A stretch of DNA of 23,265 nucleotides from Alphaproteobacteria bacterium. GTDB lineage: Bacteria > Pseudomonadota > Alphaproteobacteria > JAJTHO01. The position numbers and the translations under genes are program-made. Location: contig JAJTHO010000047.1 in the NCBI GenBank assembly GCA_021297975.1, positions 1 through 23,265 on the forward strand, in the 5' to 3' direction. Shown piece after piece: positions 1-7,263 of the stretch. The notes under the pieces were generated by a model. That model was not told where the DNA came from. It did no database searches and saw nothing but the letters and a program-made list of their open reading frames with translations. The stretch's first letter is position 1. Every line of letters starts with the position of its first letter.

Positions 1-1169
1 AGGTAATACGACCCGGGGTTATTCATCGTCCCGGCGCGCTCCTCGGCCACCGCATCATGCCCCCAGAACACATCGCCCCGCACCGCGCCTTTAATCGCCG
101 CGCCGGTATCTTGGGCAATCAGCAGACTTTGCAGGCCGCCCGGCAACCGATCATTACCGGGGATATCAACCCATAGCGGTGCACCGTAGGGGATAAAACT
201 TGGGTCAATCGCTAAGCTGCGCCGAGGTGTTAGCGCAACGCCCACTGCGCCGATGGGATCGAGATGGTTTTGCTCTTTAAAGAAAATGTATGAGGCGTTG
301 GTGTTCAGGATTTCCTGACGCTTTTGTGGATTGCGCGCCAGCCAGGCGCGAATCGTGCCGATGTTGGTTTCCGCCGGTTTCAATGCGCCGTTTTTAATCA
401 AGACCGTACCGATAGAGCCATATGGATGCCCATTGCGCCCACCAAAACCAACTGCCGCCCTCGTGCCATCGGGAAGCTCTATTTGTCCTGATCCTTGAAT
501 ATGCAGCAAAAACACATCCACCGGATCCTTTGCCCAGAATAACACCTTGGCTTTATTGCCTAAAGCGCCGCGCTCAATTTCGGCACGCGTATGGTATGGT
601 TGCCATTTTCCGGCAACCAGCCGTCCCCATTCCGGCTCGCCTTTCGCGCCTTTGCGCTGTCTTAAATCATTAGGCACCGCATAAATGGGATATTGATAAA
701 CGGCGGATTTTTTTCGCGCCGCTTTCAGGCTGATTTGATAATAGCCGGTAAATTTACCATTGGGCTTATTGGTGGGTTTTTCTGCCTCCTCGCCCGCAAC
801 ACGGTAGGGAGCAAAGTGTTCTTCAAAAAAGGCTTTTGCGTCTTTATCCTCAATGCGCAGCGCCTCGCGGCAAACGGGGTGCCAGTCAGCTTTGCGCTCC
901 AGCCCCGGAATCGCGGCTTTGCTTCGTGCTGACGAAGGCCTTACCAAGAGCGCGGTACAGCTGCGCCGGAACGACGCCAGCGCCGCTTTGTGGTCATCCG
1001 CCTGCCAACCCGGCAAGGCGTCAAAAGAAGCCTTAGCCAGAAAAACCTGCTGGTTGGTCAGCGTTTGCGGCGCAGTATCAGTATGTATTTGTTCCTGCGG
1101 CACACTGCCTCCGCTCAAACCGACGCTACTGCAGCCTGCGAGCAGCAGTATTACCATCAAAAAACGCAT
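1..1169 (-). CDS. mltA: Membrane-bound lytic murein transglycosylase A (MltA), C-terminal end missing
   Basis: The family cleaves the beta-1,4 MurNAc-GlcNAc bond of peptidoglycan to give 1,6-anhydro-muropeptides; it acts on the wall from the outer membrane. The start is the ATG at 1167-1169. It opens a short lipoprotein signal with lipobox LLAGC, so Cys13 would be the acylated first mature residue. Further on come GKFTGYY, HIQGSGQIELPDG, IGVAL-like (VGVALTPRRSLAIDPSFIPYG) and QDTGAAIKGAVRGDVFWG. The last holds the Asp-rich region that includes the catalytic aspartate of the family (Asp308 in E. coli MltA). About 389 residues are visible. The frame is still open at base 1, so the last residues lie outside the window. 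The gene starts 16 bp after the Tim44-domain gene, a pairing common in alphaproteobacteria, and is probably cotranscribed with it. Confidence 0.93.
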   Translation of the reverse strand, partial: MRFLMVILLLAGCSSVGLSGGSVPQEQIHTDTAPQTLTNQQVFLAKASFDALPGWQADDHKAALASFRRSCTALLVRPSSARSKAAIPGLERKADWHPVCREALRIEDKDAKAFFEEHFAPYRVAGEEAEKPTNKPNGKFTGYYQISLKAARKKSAVYQYPIYAVPNDLRQRKGAKGEPEWGRLVAGKWQPYHTRAEIERGALGNKAKVLFWAKDPVDVFLLHIQGSGQIELPDGTRAAVGFGGRNGHPYGSIGTVLIKNGALKPAETNIGTIRAWLARNPQKRQEILNTNASYIFFKEQNHLDPIGAVGVALTPRRSLAIDPSFIPYGAPLWVDIPGNDRLPGGLQSLLIAQDTGAAIKGAVRGDVFWGHDAVAEERAGTMNNPGSYY

Positions 1170-1185
1170 AGTTTTATTATCCTGC

Positions 1186-1857
1186 TTATATTGCGCTATG
1201 GGTCGTAACAAGGCGCCATGTGGGGTCTGGGTCTTTTAGTTTGCGCTCAAACGTCCAGGTATCAACAACCTCTGTGATGCGGTTTGGCTCACCTTCAATC
1301 AGCTCTCCCGCGCTGTTATACAGCAACGATTGCTGCTCGCTGATAAATTCCACACTCAGGCTTGCGCTATTGTCTTTCACCGCCGCCGCAACCAAATCGG
1401 CGCTGCGGATATCATCGAGACGGAATTCAAGACGCTCATTTTTTTCCGCCCGGCTGTCGATGGTTGCCTCAAACGCTTTGAAAACATCGGTTGCTAACAA
1501 CGATTGCAACAACGCTTTATCGCCCTTTGCAAAAGCCGTCACAATAAGCCCAAAAGCATGGCGCGCGCCGGTTAAGAAGGCTTTCTCATCGAATTCCGGC
1601 TCGATCCTTTGGATAGAGCGGATTGTACCCGCCAGAGAATTGGGCGATACATCGCTTTCTTGCGGCGCATCGGGGCGAACTTCCCGAAATTGCTGGCGAT
1701 TTAGTGTAACCACATTGGAATCTGGCTCAGCCGCATTGGGCTTTGCAGGGGGCGGACGCGTCACGTCATCATCACTGCGTTGCCCCAAAATAGAGCGATA
1801 CCGCCAAAAAATATACGCCGCAATAACGGCAAAAACGATGATATCAACAGCCAGCAC
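1186..1857 (-). CDS. Tim44-domain inner-membrane protein
   Basis: This 223-residue protein has one N-terminal membrane anchor (about residues 3-19, IIVFAVIAAYIFWRY), then a short basic stretch ending in SILGQR. A Pro/Asp-rich disordered linker follows (about 25-80), then a C-terminal globular part that matches the Tim44 / Tim44-like (TimA) domain in layout: the helix FDEKAFLTGARHAFGLIVTA, then sheet residues ending VDTWTFERKLKDPDPTWRLV. Members are membrane-attached with a hydrophobic-pocket domain; their bacterial role is not settled. The start is a GTG at 1855-1857 with GAGGGG about 6 bases upstream, and no ATG lies nearby in frame. It is divergent from secB and just upstream of mltA, the usual alphaproteobacterial arrangement. 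Family assignment rests on architecture and neighbourhood. Confidence 0.85.
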   Translation of the reverse strand: MLAVDIIVFAVIAAYIFWRYRSILGQRSDDDVTRPPPAKPNAAEPDSNVVTLNRQQFREVRPDAPQESDVSPNSLAGTIRSIQRIEPEFDEKAFLTGARHAFGLIVTAFAKGDKALLQSLLATDVFKAFEATIDSRAEKNERLEFRLDDIRSADLVAAAVKDNSASLSVEFISEQQSLLYNSAGELIEGEPNRITEVVDTWTFERKLKDPDPTWRLVTTHSAI

Positions 1858-1935
1858 AGCAGCCCCTCTTTAATCAATTCCTTGCTAATCGGTTTTTGTC
1901 TGTCTTACAACGACAATACACCCTTAAGGAACTGT
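1858..1935. promoter_or_regulatory. Divergent intergenic region, Tim44-domain gene / secB
   Basis: These 78 bp separate two divergently read genes and so should hold both promoters. The secB side ends in AAGGA, 5 bases before ATG, which is a good ribosome site. A weak sigma70-like pair for secB is TTGCTA (1882-1887) and TACAAC (1906-1911) with 18-bp spacing. I see no convincing pair on the other strand. Placement is inferred from gene layout, not from a strong motif. Confidence 0.35.
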
Positions 1936-2418
1936 ATGACCGATACCCCACAACAAGGCGAAGCACAACCCATCGTCTTTCAAATTCTCAGCCAGTACAT
2001 AAAAGATTTATCGTTTGAAAACCCCGCCTCCCCGCTCAGCGTCGCACTGACCGAACAGCCCGCTATCGGCATCAAGGTCGATGTGGGCGCGCGCAGCCTT
2101 GAAGGCGGCCAGTATGAAGTGGCGCTAAAACTCAACGCTGAAGCCAAAATGAAAGACACTGTGCTGTTCATCGCGGAGATTGAGTACGCCGGCGTTTTTA
2201 TAATTAAAAACCTCACCCCAGAACAGCTGCGCCCGGCGCTGTTGATTGAAGCGCCCCGGCTGTTATTCCCCTTTGCCCGCGCTATTTTAGGCACGGTCAC
2301 GGGTGATGCGGGCTATCCGCCGCTGCTGCTACAGCCGATTGATTTTGCGGATTTATACCGGAAAAATCTTGCTGCTGCTGAGGCGCAGCGCGTACCCGAA
2401 GGGGCAACGATTAACTAG
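1936..2418 (+). CDS. secB: Protein-export chaperone SecB
   Basis: SecB is a homotetrameric cytosolic chaperone that keeps preproteins unfolded and passes them to SecA. The 160-residue product has family landmarks: an N-terminal strand with YIKDLSFENP, the segment EVALKLNAEAKMKDTVLFIAEIEYAG (cut by ordinary variation), a C-terminal LLIEAPRLLFPFAR helix, and then GYPPLLLQPIDFADLY near the end. Length fits alphaproteobacterial SecB. The open frame extends upstream, but ATG 1936 is chosen because AAGGA precedes it closely and homology begins just after (PIVFQILSQYIKDLSFE). Its 3' end overlaps the convergent dnaQ by 8 bp. In many alphaproteobacteria secB also sits beside dnaQ and a Tim44-domain gene. 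Confidence 0.97.
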   Translation: MTDTPQQGEAQPIVFQILSQYIKDLSFENPASPLSVALTEQPAIGIKVDVGARSLEGGQYEVALKLNAEAKMKDTVLFIAEIEYAGVFIIKNLTPEQLRPALLIEAPRLLFPFARAILGTVTGDAGYPPLLLQPIDFADLYRKNLAAAEAQRVPEGATIN

Positions 2419-3103
2419 CCTTGCGGCTCCGCCACAACGCGCCGGGCATTGTTTCAACCAGCGCGTCGTGCGCGGCTTTTTCCGCCTCGCTCACCGTAAA
2501 CACACGCGGAGCGCGGAAGGGGCGCGCCGATGCGGCAAACTGGCTGATAGTCTCAGCGCCCGCTGCACTGTCGTCCTCCATCAACCCCAGTTGCCGCCCG
2601 CCGCGCAGCGCCAAATACACCTGCGCCGTCAATTCGGCATCCAGCAATGCGCCGTGCTTATCCCGGTGGCTGGTATCAATCCCAAAACGCTTACACACCG
2701 CATCCAGGTTCGCGCGCAGGCGCGGATCGCGTTGCCGCGCCAGTTTCACCGTATCAATGGTTCGCTCAAACGGTATCATGGGAATACCTAACCGCTTTAA
2801 TTCCGCGTTGACGAATTTCAAATCAAACGCCGCGTTATGAATCACCAGCGGCGCATCACCCAAAAACGCAACAAAATCCGCCGCAATACTGGAAAACAGC
2901 GGCTTATCCGCCAAAAATTCCCCGGTCAGGCCGTGGACGCGCACGACATCAGCGGGAACGTCCCGCTCCGGATTCAAATAATAATGCCGCACATCCCCGG
3001 TGGGCACATAGTTAAACAGCTCCACACAGCCTATTTCCACCACGCGGTGGCCGCGATCGGGATCAAGCCCAGTTGTTTCCGTGTCGAGAACAATCTCCCG
3101 CAT
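2411..3103 (-). CDS. dnaQ: DNA polymerase III epsilon subunit, 3'-5' proofreading exonuclease
   Basis: A DEDDh-type exonuclease that removes misincorporated nucleotides at the replication fork. All motifs are present: Exo I DTETTG with D7 and E9, Exo II HNAAFDLKFV with D94, and Exo III with H150 and D155 in KHGALLDAEL. At 230 residues it has the size of DnaQ. A C-terminal tail after about residue 185 would correspond to the region that contacts the alpha subunit. The ATG shares one base with the pstB stop (TGATG), so translation is probably coupled to pstB. That is an unusual upstream partner; coaE is the neighbour I would expect in alphaproteobacteria. The 3' end overlaps secB by 8 bp on the opposite strand. 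Confidence 0.96.
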   Translation of the reverse strand: MREIVLDTETTGLDPDRGHRVVEIGCVELFNYVPTGDVRHYYLNPERDVPADVVRVHGLTGEFLADKPLFSSIAADFVAFLGDAPLVIHNAAFDLKFVNAELKRLGIPMIPFERTIDTVKLARQRDPRLRANLDAVCKRFGIDTSHRDKHGALLDAELTAQVYLALRGGRQLGLMEDDSAAGAETISQFAASARPFRAPRVFTVSEAEKAAHDALVETMPGALWRSRKAS

Positions 3104-3879
3104 CAGCCATACCGCCCGGTGATATACCCTTGAGTTTTCTCATGCACGGGATTGGTGAAAATCTGGCTGGTTGCGCCCACTTCAATCAAACTGCCCATAT
3201 GAAAAAACGCTGTTTTCTGGGAAACCCGCGCCGCCTGCTGCATCGAATGGGTCACGATAATGATGGTGTATTTCGTGCGCAGCTCGTCCATCAATTCTTC
3301 AATCCGCGCGGTTGCGATGGGGTCGAGCGCTGAGCACGGCTCATCCATCAGGATGACTTCCGGGTTTACGGCAATAGCGCGGGCAATACACAGCCGCTGC
3401 TGCTGGCCGCCGGAAAGCGATGTGCCCGGCTCGTTCAGCCGGTCTTTAACCTCTGCCCACAGCCCGGCACGGGTCAGGCTTTCTTCGACGATTTTTTCTA
3501 AATCCGTGCGGTCATCCGACAAACCGTGAATCCGCGCCCCATACGCCACGTTGTCAAAAATCGATTTCGGAAACGGGTTCGGCTTTTGAAACACCATCCC
3601 CACCCGGCGGCGCAGCTGCACCACATCCACATCGGGGGCATAAATGTTTTGCGCATCAAGATTAATCATACCACCAACACGGCAACCGGGGATCACGTCG
3701 TTCATACGGTTTAAACAGCGCAGAAACGTAGACTTCCCGCAGCCAGACGGGCCAATTAATGCCGTAACCTGTTGCGGCTCCATATCAAGACTAATGCCGT
3801 ACAACGCCTGTTTCGCGCCGTAATGCACCGTCACATTGGTGGCCTTAATCGCCACAGCAGAAGTAGAGGAAAGGGTCAT
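3103..3879 (-). CDS. pstB: Phosphate ABC transporter ATP-binding protein PstB
   Basis: ATPase of the high-affinity phosphate importer PstSCAB. The 258-residue product has Walker [10 protein letters not shown] (43-51), the Pst-typical Q-loop [15 protein letters not shown], signature LSGGQQQR, Walker [14 protein letters not shown] and the switch His in VTHSMQQA. The open frame begins 48 bases further upstream, at 3927. I choose ATG 3877-3879 because it gives the normal family length, has GGTGA upstream, and lies 7 bp after the pstA stop instead of overlapping pstA by 41 bp. In most genomes phoU follows pstB; here dnaQ follows, overlapping by one base. Confidence 0.97.
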   Translation of the reverse strand: MTLSSTSAVAIKATNVTVHYGAKQALYGISLDMEPQQVTALIGPSGCGKSTFLRCLNRMNDVIPGCRVGGMINLDAQNIYAPDVDVVQLRRRVGMVFQKPNPFPKSIFDNVAYGARIHGLSDDRTDLEKIVEESLTRAGLWAEVKDRLNEPGTSLSGGQQQRLCIARAIAVNPEVILMDEPCSALDPIATARIEELMDELRTKYTIIIVTHSMQQAARVSQKTAFFHMGSLIEVGATSQIFTNPVHEKTQGYITGRYG

Positions 3880-3886
3880 AATGGTG

Positions 3887-5092
3887 TCACCAGCGGCGCT
3901 CAAATTTCTTTCGTAAGTAAACGGCAACGGCGTTCATCGCCAGCAAAAACAGCAACAGCACCAATATCGCTGCCGCTGTTTTTTCAGCAAAAGCGCGTTC
4001 GGGGCTGTCTGCCCACAAAAATATCTGCACTGGCAAAACAGTTGCAGGCTCGGTAATCCCCTGCGGCGCATCGGCAATAAACGCCACCATCCCAATCATC
4101 AGCAGCGGCGCCGTCTCACCCAGCGCCCGCGCCATGCCGATAATCGTCCCGGTTAAGATGCCCGGCAACGCATACGGCACGACATGATGCCAGACCACCT
4201 GCACGGGGGACGCGCCCAGCGCCTGCGCCGCTTGCCGCATCGACGGAGGTACGGCCTTCAGCGCGGCGCGTGTTGCAATCACAATCACCGGCAGCGTCAT
4301 CAGCGCCAGCACGAGTCCGCCCACCAGCGCCGCCGATCGGGGCAGCTCTAATACTTGAAGAAACACGTATAACCCTAAGAGTCCAAACACTATTGACGGC
4401 ACAGCCGCCAGGTTATTGATGTTAATTTCAATAAACGTGGATAGGCGATTTTTCGGCGCAAATTCTTCTAAATACACCGCCGCCATGACACCTAAGGGGA
4501 ACGCCACCAAAAGCGTTACGAGCATTGTCCACAGCGAGCCAACAAAAGCGCCGCGAATACCGGCAATTTCAGGCTCTCGACTATCCGCGCCGCTAAAAAA
4601 TTGGGTGTTGAACGACGTGTGCACGAACCCAGAATCTTTCAATTTTTGTAAATACTGCAGCTGCAATTCATTCAGACGCCCTGTCTGCGTAGTGCCTTTA
4701 TAGTGCTTGATAAACTGATCGACATCATCGCTTGCAGAAAGTCGAACTGTTTGCGAAGACCCTGCCTGCGCAGCGGCATAATCATCCGGCGCGTGGTTGC
4801 TGAACAGTTGCAGCAGCTGCCGCCGCTCGGCCGCATCACCGCTCAGCCCCAATTGCTGCTGCACGGCACGTGCTAGGGCTTGCCGCGCCGGAATATCCGC
4901 GGAGGCCGGACGCTGCACCACAACTTCCAAGGTTATTTTGCTAAACGCCGGAATCGCCTTGACCAGCACGCTGCCAATAAGGGACGCCAGAACCAGCCCC
5001 GCAAACACAATAGTCGCGAGGCCAAAGCGGGCAAACCAGCGTTCGCGCCGGTGCCGCCGGGCTAATAAAGCATCCGCCTCGCGTTTATTCAT
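3887..5092 (-). CDS. pstA: Phosphate ABC transporter permease PstA (long form with N-terminal extension)
   Basis: Inner-membrane permease that pairs with PstC. At 401 residues it is about 100 longer than E. coli PstA. After a basic start ([19 protein letters not shown]) and TM1 (about 22-47) comes a roughly 140-residue, probably periplasmic segment (about 48-190), as in the DUF3333-bearing PstA proteins of alphaproteobacteria. The permease core follows, with EEFAPKNR and the coupling-helix (EAA) segment [21 protein letters not shown], then [17 protein letters not shown] 5090-5092 overlaps the pstC stop (ATGAATAA, 8 bp) and has GGGAA in front, so coupling to pstC is likely. An upstream in-frame ATG at 5116 would overlap pstC more and has no better ribosome site. 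Confidence 0.96.
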   Translation of the reverse strand: MNKREADALLARRHRRERWFARFGLATIVFAGLVLASLIGSVLVKAIPAFSKITLEVVVQRPASADIPARQALARAVQQQLGLSGDAAERRQLLQLFSNHAPDDYAAAQAGSSQTVRLSASDDVDQFIKHYKGTTQTGRLNELQLQYLQKLKDSGFVHTSFNTQFFSGADSREPEIAGIRGAFVGSLWTMLVTLLVAFPLGVMAAVYLEEFAPKNRLSTFIEININNLAAVPSIVFGLLGLYVFLQVLELPRSAALVGGLVLALMTLPVIVIATRAALKAVPPSMRQAAQALGASPVQVVWHHVVPYALPGILTGTIIGMARALGETAPLLMIGMVAFIADAPQGITEPATVLPVQIFLWADSPERAFAEKTAAAILVLLLFLLAMNAVAVYLRKKFERRW

Positions 5093-6029
5093 ACCGTTCC
5101 CGATATTTCTGCACAATGCGAAGCGCCCAGACGTTTAGCGCTAACGTGATGCAAAAAAGCACAAACCCCAGCGCATAGGCCGCCATGGTTTTCGGGCTGT
5201 CAAACTCTTGGTCTCCAACCAAGAGCGCGACAATCTGCACCGTCACCGTTGTCACCGCCTCAAACGGATTAAACGACAGCTTCGCCGCCATCCCCGCCGC
5301 CATCACCACAATCATTGTCTCGCCCATAGCCCTGCTTACCGCCAGCAGCACCGCGCCCATAACCCCCGGCAACGCCGCAGGCATTATAACATAGCGGATA
5401 GTCTCAAAACGCGTTGCGCCCATCGCGGCAGAGCCATCCCGTAATGATTGCGGCACCGCATGAATCACATCATCGGATAAGGATGAAACAAACGGAATAA
5501 TCATCACGCCAATAACAAACCCAGCCGCCAGCGCGCTTTCGGATGTAATCTGCAGCCCTACCACATCACCAAAATCGCGCAAAAAGGGCCCGACCGCCGC
5601 CACCGCAAAAAAGCCGTACACCACTGTCGGCACCCCAGCCAGAATCTCCAAAACCGGCTTTGCCACTGCCCGCACCGGCTTTGTTGCGTATTCTGTTAAA
5701 TACAGCGCCGCCATAATGCCCACCGGCACAGCAATACAAAGGGCAACAGCCGTTATTAACAGTGTTCCCACAAACAGCGGCAACGCCCCGAAAGAGCCGC
5801 TCCCCGCCACCTGATCAACCCGCAGCGCCAGTTGCGGACTCCAGCGGAGCCCAAACAGAAACTCATCCACCGGCACCGTATCAAAAAAGCGAAACGCCTC
5901 AAAAACAAGCGTTGCCAAAATGCCAAAGGTGGTCAGCACCGCAACAGCCGCTGAAAGGAAAAGCAAGGCGCGAACCAAAGCTTCACCGGGGTGAAAGGCT
6001 TTATCTGTAAGGGCTTTGACCGGGTTCAC
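5085..6029 (-). CDS. pstC: Phosphate ABC transporter permease PstC
   Basis: Second inner-membrane permease of the phosphate importer. The 314-residue product is close to E. coli PstC in length and lacks the large extra domain of some relatives. TM1 spans about 17-45. The core holds YLTEYATKPVRAVAKPVLEI, then LAGVPTVVYGFFA, the coupling segment RDGSAAMGATRFETIRYVIMP, and SRAMGETMIVVMAAG. The start is GTG (6027-6029); an in-frame stop at 6057-6059 rules out a longer protein and no ATG is available nearby. The ribosome site is poor. The 165-bp leader upstream holds a structured repeat, so expression relative to pstS may be set at the RNA level. Confidence 0.96.
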   Translation of the reverse strand: MNPVKALTDKAFHPGEALVRALLFLSAAVAVLTTFGILATLVFEAFRFFDTVPVDEFLFGLRWSPQLALRVDQVAGSGSFGALPLFVGTLLITAVALCIAVPVGIMAALYLTEYATKPVRAVAKPVLEILAGVPTVVYGFFAVAAVGPFLRDFGDVVGLQITSESALAAGFVIGVMIIPFVSSLSDDVIHAVPQSLRDGSAAMGATRFETIRYVIMPAALPGVMGAVLLAVSRAMGETMIVVMAAGMAAKLSFNPFEAVTTVTVQIVALLVGDQEFDSPKTMAAYALGFVLFCITLALNVWALRIVQKYRERYE

Positions 6030-6055
6030 TTTATATCGCCATCGCTCTGAAGTGC

Positions 6056-6166
6056 GTCATCCTGAGTGAAGCGAAACCTTTAGGTTTCGCGGAGTCGAAG
6101 GATCTCCCTGTAACAAGGAGATTCCTCGGCGGCACAAAACCCATGGTTTTGTTTGCTCGTAATGAC
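6056..6166. repeat. Folded intergenic repeat (imperfect terminal inverted repeat, three internal hairpins)
   Basis: The 111-bp element begins GTCATCCTGAG and ends CTCGTAATGAC, so the ends pair imperfectly (GTCAT with ATGAC, GAG with CTC). Inside are three hairpins: GCGAAACC-TTTA-GGTTTCGC (6071-6090, 8 perfect pairs); an imperfect stem around ATCTCC (6102-6107) / GGAGAT (6117-6122), extendable outwards with bulges to about 6096/6128; and ACAAAACC-CAT-GGTTTTGT (6134-6152). Drawn together they form a cloverleaf-like four-way junction. The GTCATnCTGAGnGAAGCGAAGGATCTC wording resembles dispersed intergenic palindromic repeats of many bacterial genomes, so I expect other copies. It lies between pstS and pstC inside the operon. 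Confidence 0.85.
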
Positions 6167-6194
6167 ACCCTGAAAAAGAACGCTGCACACATTA

Positions 6195-7256
6195 TCAATT
6201 CTTCTTCGGCGAGCCGCCGCTGTTTTCGCGTGTCTGACCGCGCTCTTGAACGCTTTCTTCCGCATCCACAATCGCTCGCTGCGCGGCACGCAGCTCTGGA
6301 ATCAAGGGGATAAGACCCTTTTCAATCAGATACCCCTCTTCCCCCACTGCATCTTCACTGGTGTAGGCTTTCAGAAATTCCTTTAAACCCGCCACCTGAC
6401 CGAAATGCTGCTTTTTCGTATAGAGGTACATGGAGCGCGAGACAGGATACGCGCCGCTTAGGATATTGCTGAACTCTGCATCGACCTTTTCAATTTTAAC
6501 GGACTGTAGAGTATCACGGTTTTGATCAAAATAGCCGTACCCGAATATACCCAAGGCGTGGTGGTTTACCTGCAGCCGCTGCACTATCACGTTATCGTTT
6601 TCGCCCGATTCAATATACACACCGTCTTCACGGATAGTGCCGCAGGCAAGACGCTGTTTTGATTCCGGCAACGCTGCAATCTCTGGAACAAGTTTACAGC
6701 CAGCATCCATCACGAGTTCAACAAACGCATCGCGCGTTCCGGATGTTGGGGGCGGGCCATAAAAGCTGATCTCTTGGTCGGGCAGGCTTGGGTTAATCTG
6801 CTTCCATTTTTTATAAGGGTTTGCGACCATTTTGCCGCCCACGGGCACTTCTTTTGCCAGCGCCAGAAACACTTCCTTACGCGTTAAATCATAGGCCTTG
6901 TCGCTTTTGTGGTGCGCCAGCACAATACCGTCGAATCCCACCCGCGTTTCCATAACTGCCGTAACGCCGTTTTTCTTACAATCATCCAGTTCGCTGTCTT
7001 TGATACCGCGGCTAGCGTTTACAATATCCGGTGTCTCAAGGCCAACGCCGGCGCAAAACAGCTTAATCCCCGCCCCGGTTCCTGTGCTTTCCACAATCGG
7101 CGTGCGGTTACCTGTTCTTTTGCCAAAAGTCTCAGCAACGCTGCTAGTTAGGGGATACACAGTGGACGAGCCCACAACACGTATCTGGTCACGCGCCTCT
7201 GCCTGATTGCTAAACAGCACGCTCAATGCAAGAAGAGAAACCAACTTAAGACGCAT
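6195..7256 (-). CDS. pstS: Periplasmic phosphate-binding protein PstS
   Basis: Captures inorganic phosphate in the periplasm and delivers it to PstCA. The 353-residue precursor has a Sec signal peptide (MRLKLVSLLALSVLFSNQAEA, cleavage after about residue 21). The mature part begins with VVGSSTVYPLTSSVAE, whose S30-S31-T32 contribute to the phosphate site, then ESTGTGAGIKLFCAG, DIVNASRGI and the second phosphate loop PTSGTRDAFVE (171-181). Four cysteines (68, 93, 187, 205) are placed for two disulfides. The C-terminus is a polar tail. ATG 7254-7256 is chosen from the in-frame options because it opens the signal peptide, has GAGG upstream and lies 7 bp after the phoR stop; the open frame continues upstream into phoR. 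Confidence 0.96.
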   Translation of the reverse strand: MRLKLVSLLALSVLFSNQAEARDQIRVVGSSTVYPLTSSVAETFGKRTGNRTPIVESTGTGAGIKLFCAGVGLETPDIVNASRGIKDSELDDCKKNGVTAVMETRVGFDGIVLAHHKSDKAYDLTRKEVFLALAKEVPVGGKMVANPYKKWKQINPSLPDQEISFYGPPPTSGTRDAFVELVMDAGCKLVPEIAALPESKQRLACGTIREDGVYIESGENDNVIVQRLQVNHHALGIFGYGYFDQNRDTLQSVKIEKVDAEFSNILSGAYPVSRSMYLYTKKQHFGQVAGLKEFLKAYTSEDAVGEEGYLIEKGLIPLIPELRAAQRAIVDAEESVQERGQTRENSGGSPKKN

Positions 7257-7263
7257 AAAAACC

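Noticed and set aside
1220..1873. Long plus-strand open frame (217 codons) opposite the Tim44-domain gene
   Set aside because: It is the antisense shadow of a supported gene; the peptide is Ser/Thr/Arg-rich with no recognisable domain. Similar shadows opposite phoR, the pst genes, mutS, glnD, the exporter and tgt were dropped for the same reason.
3880..3927. Upstream ATG at 3927 for pstB
   Set aside because: It would overlap pstA by 41 bp and add 16 residues without homology to PstB; ATG 3879 gives the family length.
6056..6166. The cloverleaf-like fold as a tRNA gene
   Set aside because: Arm lengths and order do not match: no T-psi-C GTTCRA box, no D-arm consensus, and the middle stem has a nine-base loop without anticodon context. 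The ends match dispersed palindromic repeats better.
6080..6289. Minus-strand open frame of 69 codons across the repeat and the end of pstS
   Set aside because: It runs through the palindromic repeat and out of frame over pstS, and its composition follows from those sequences.
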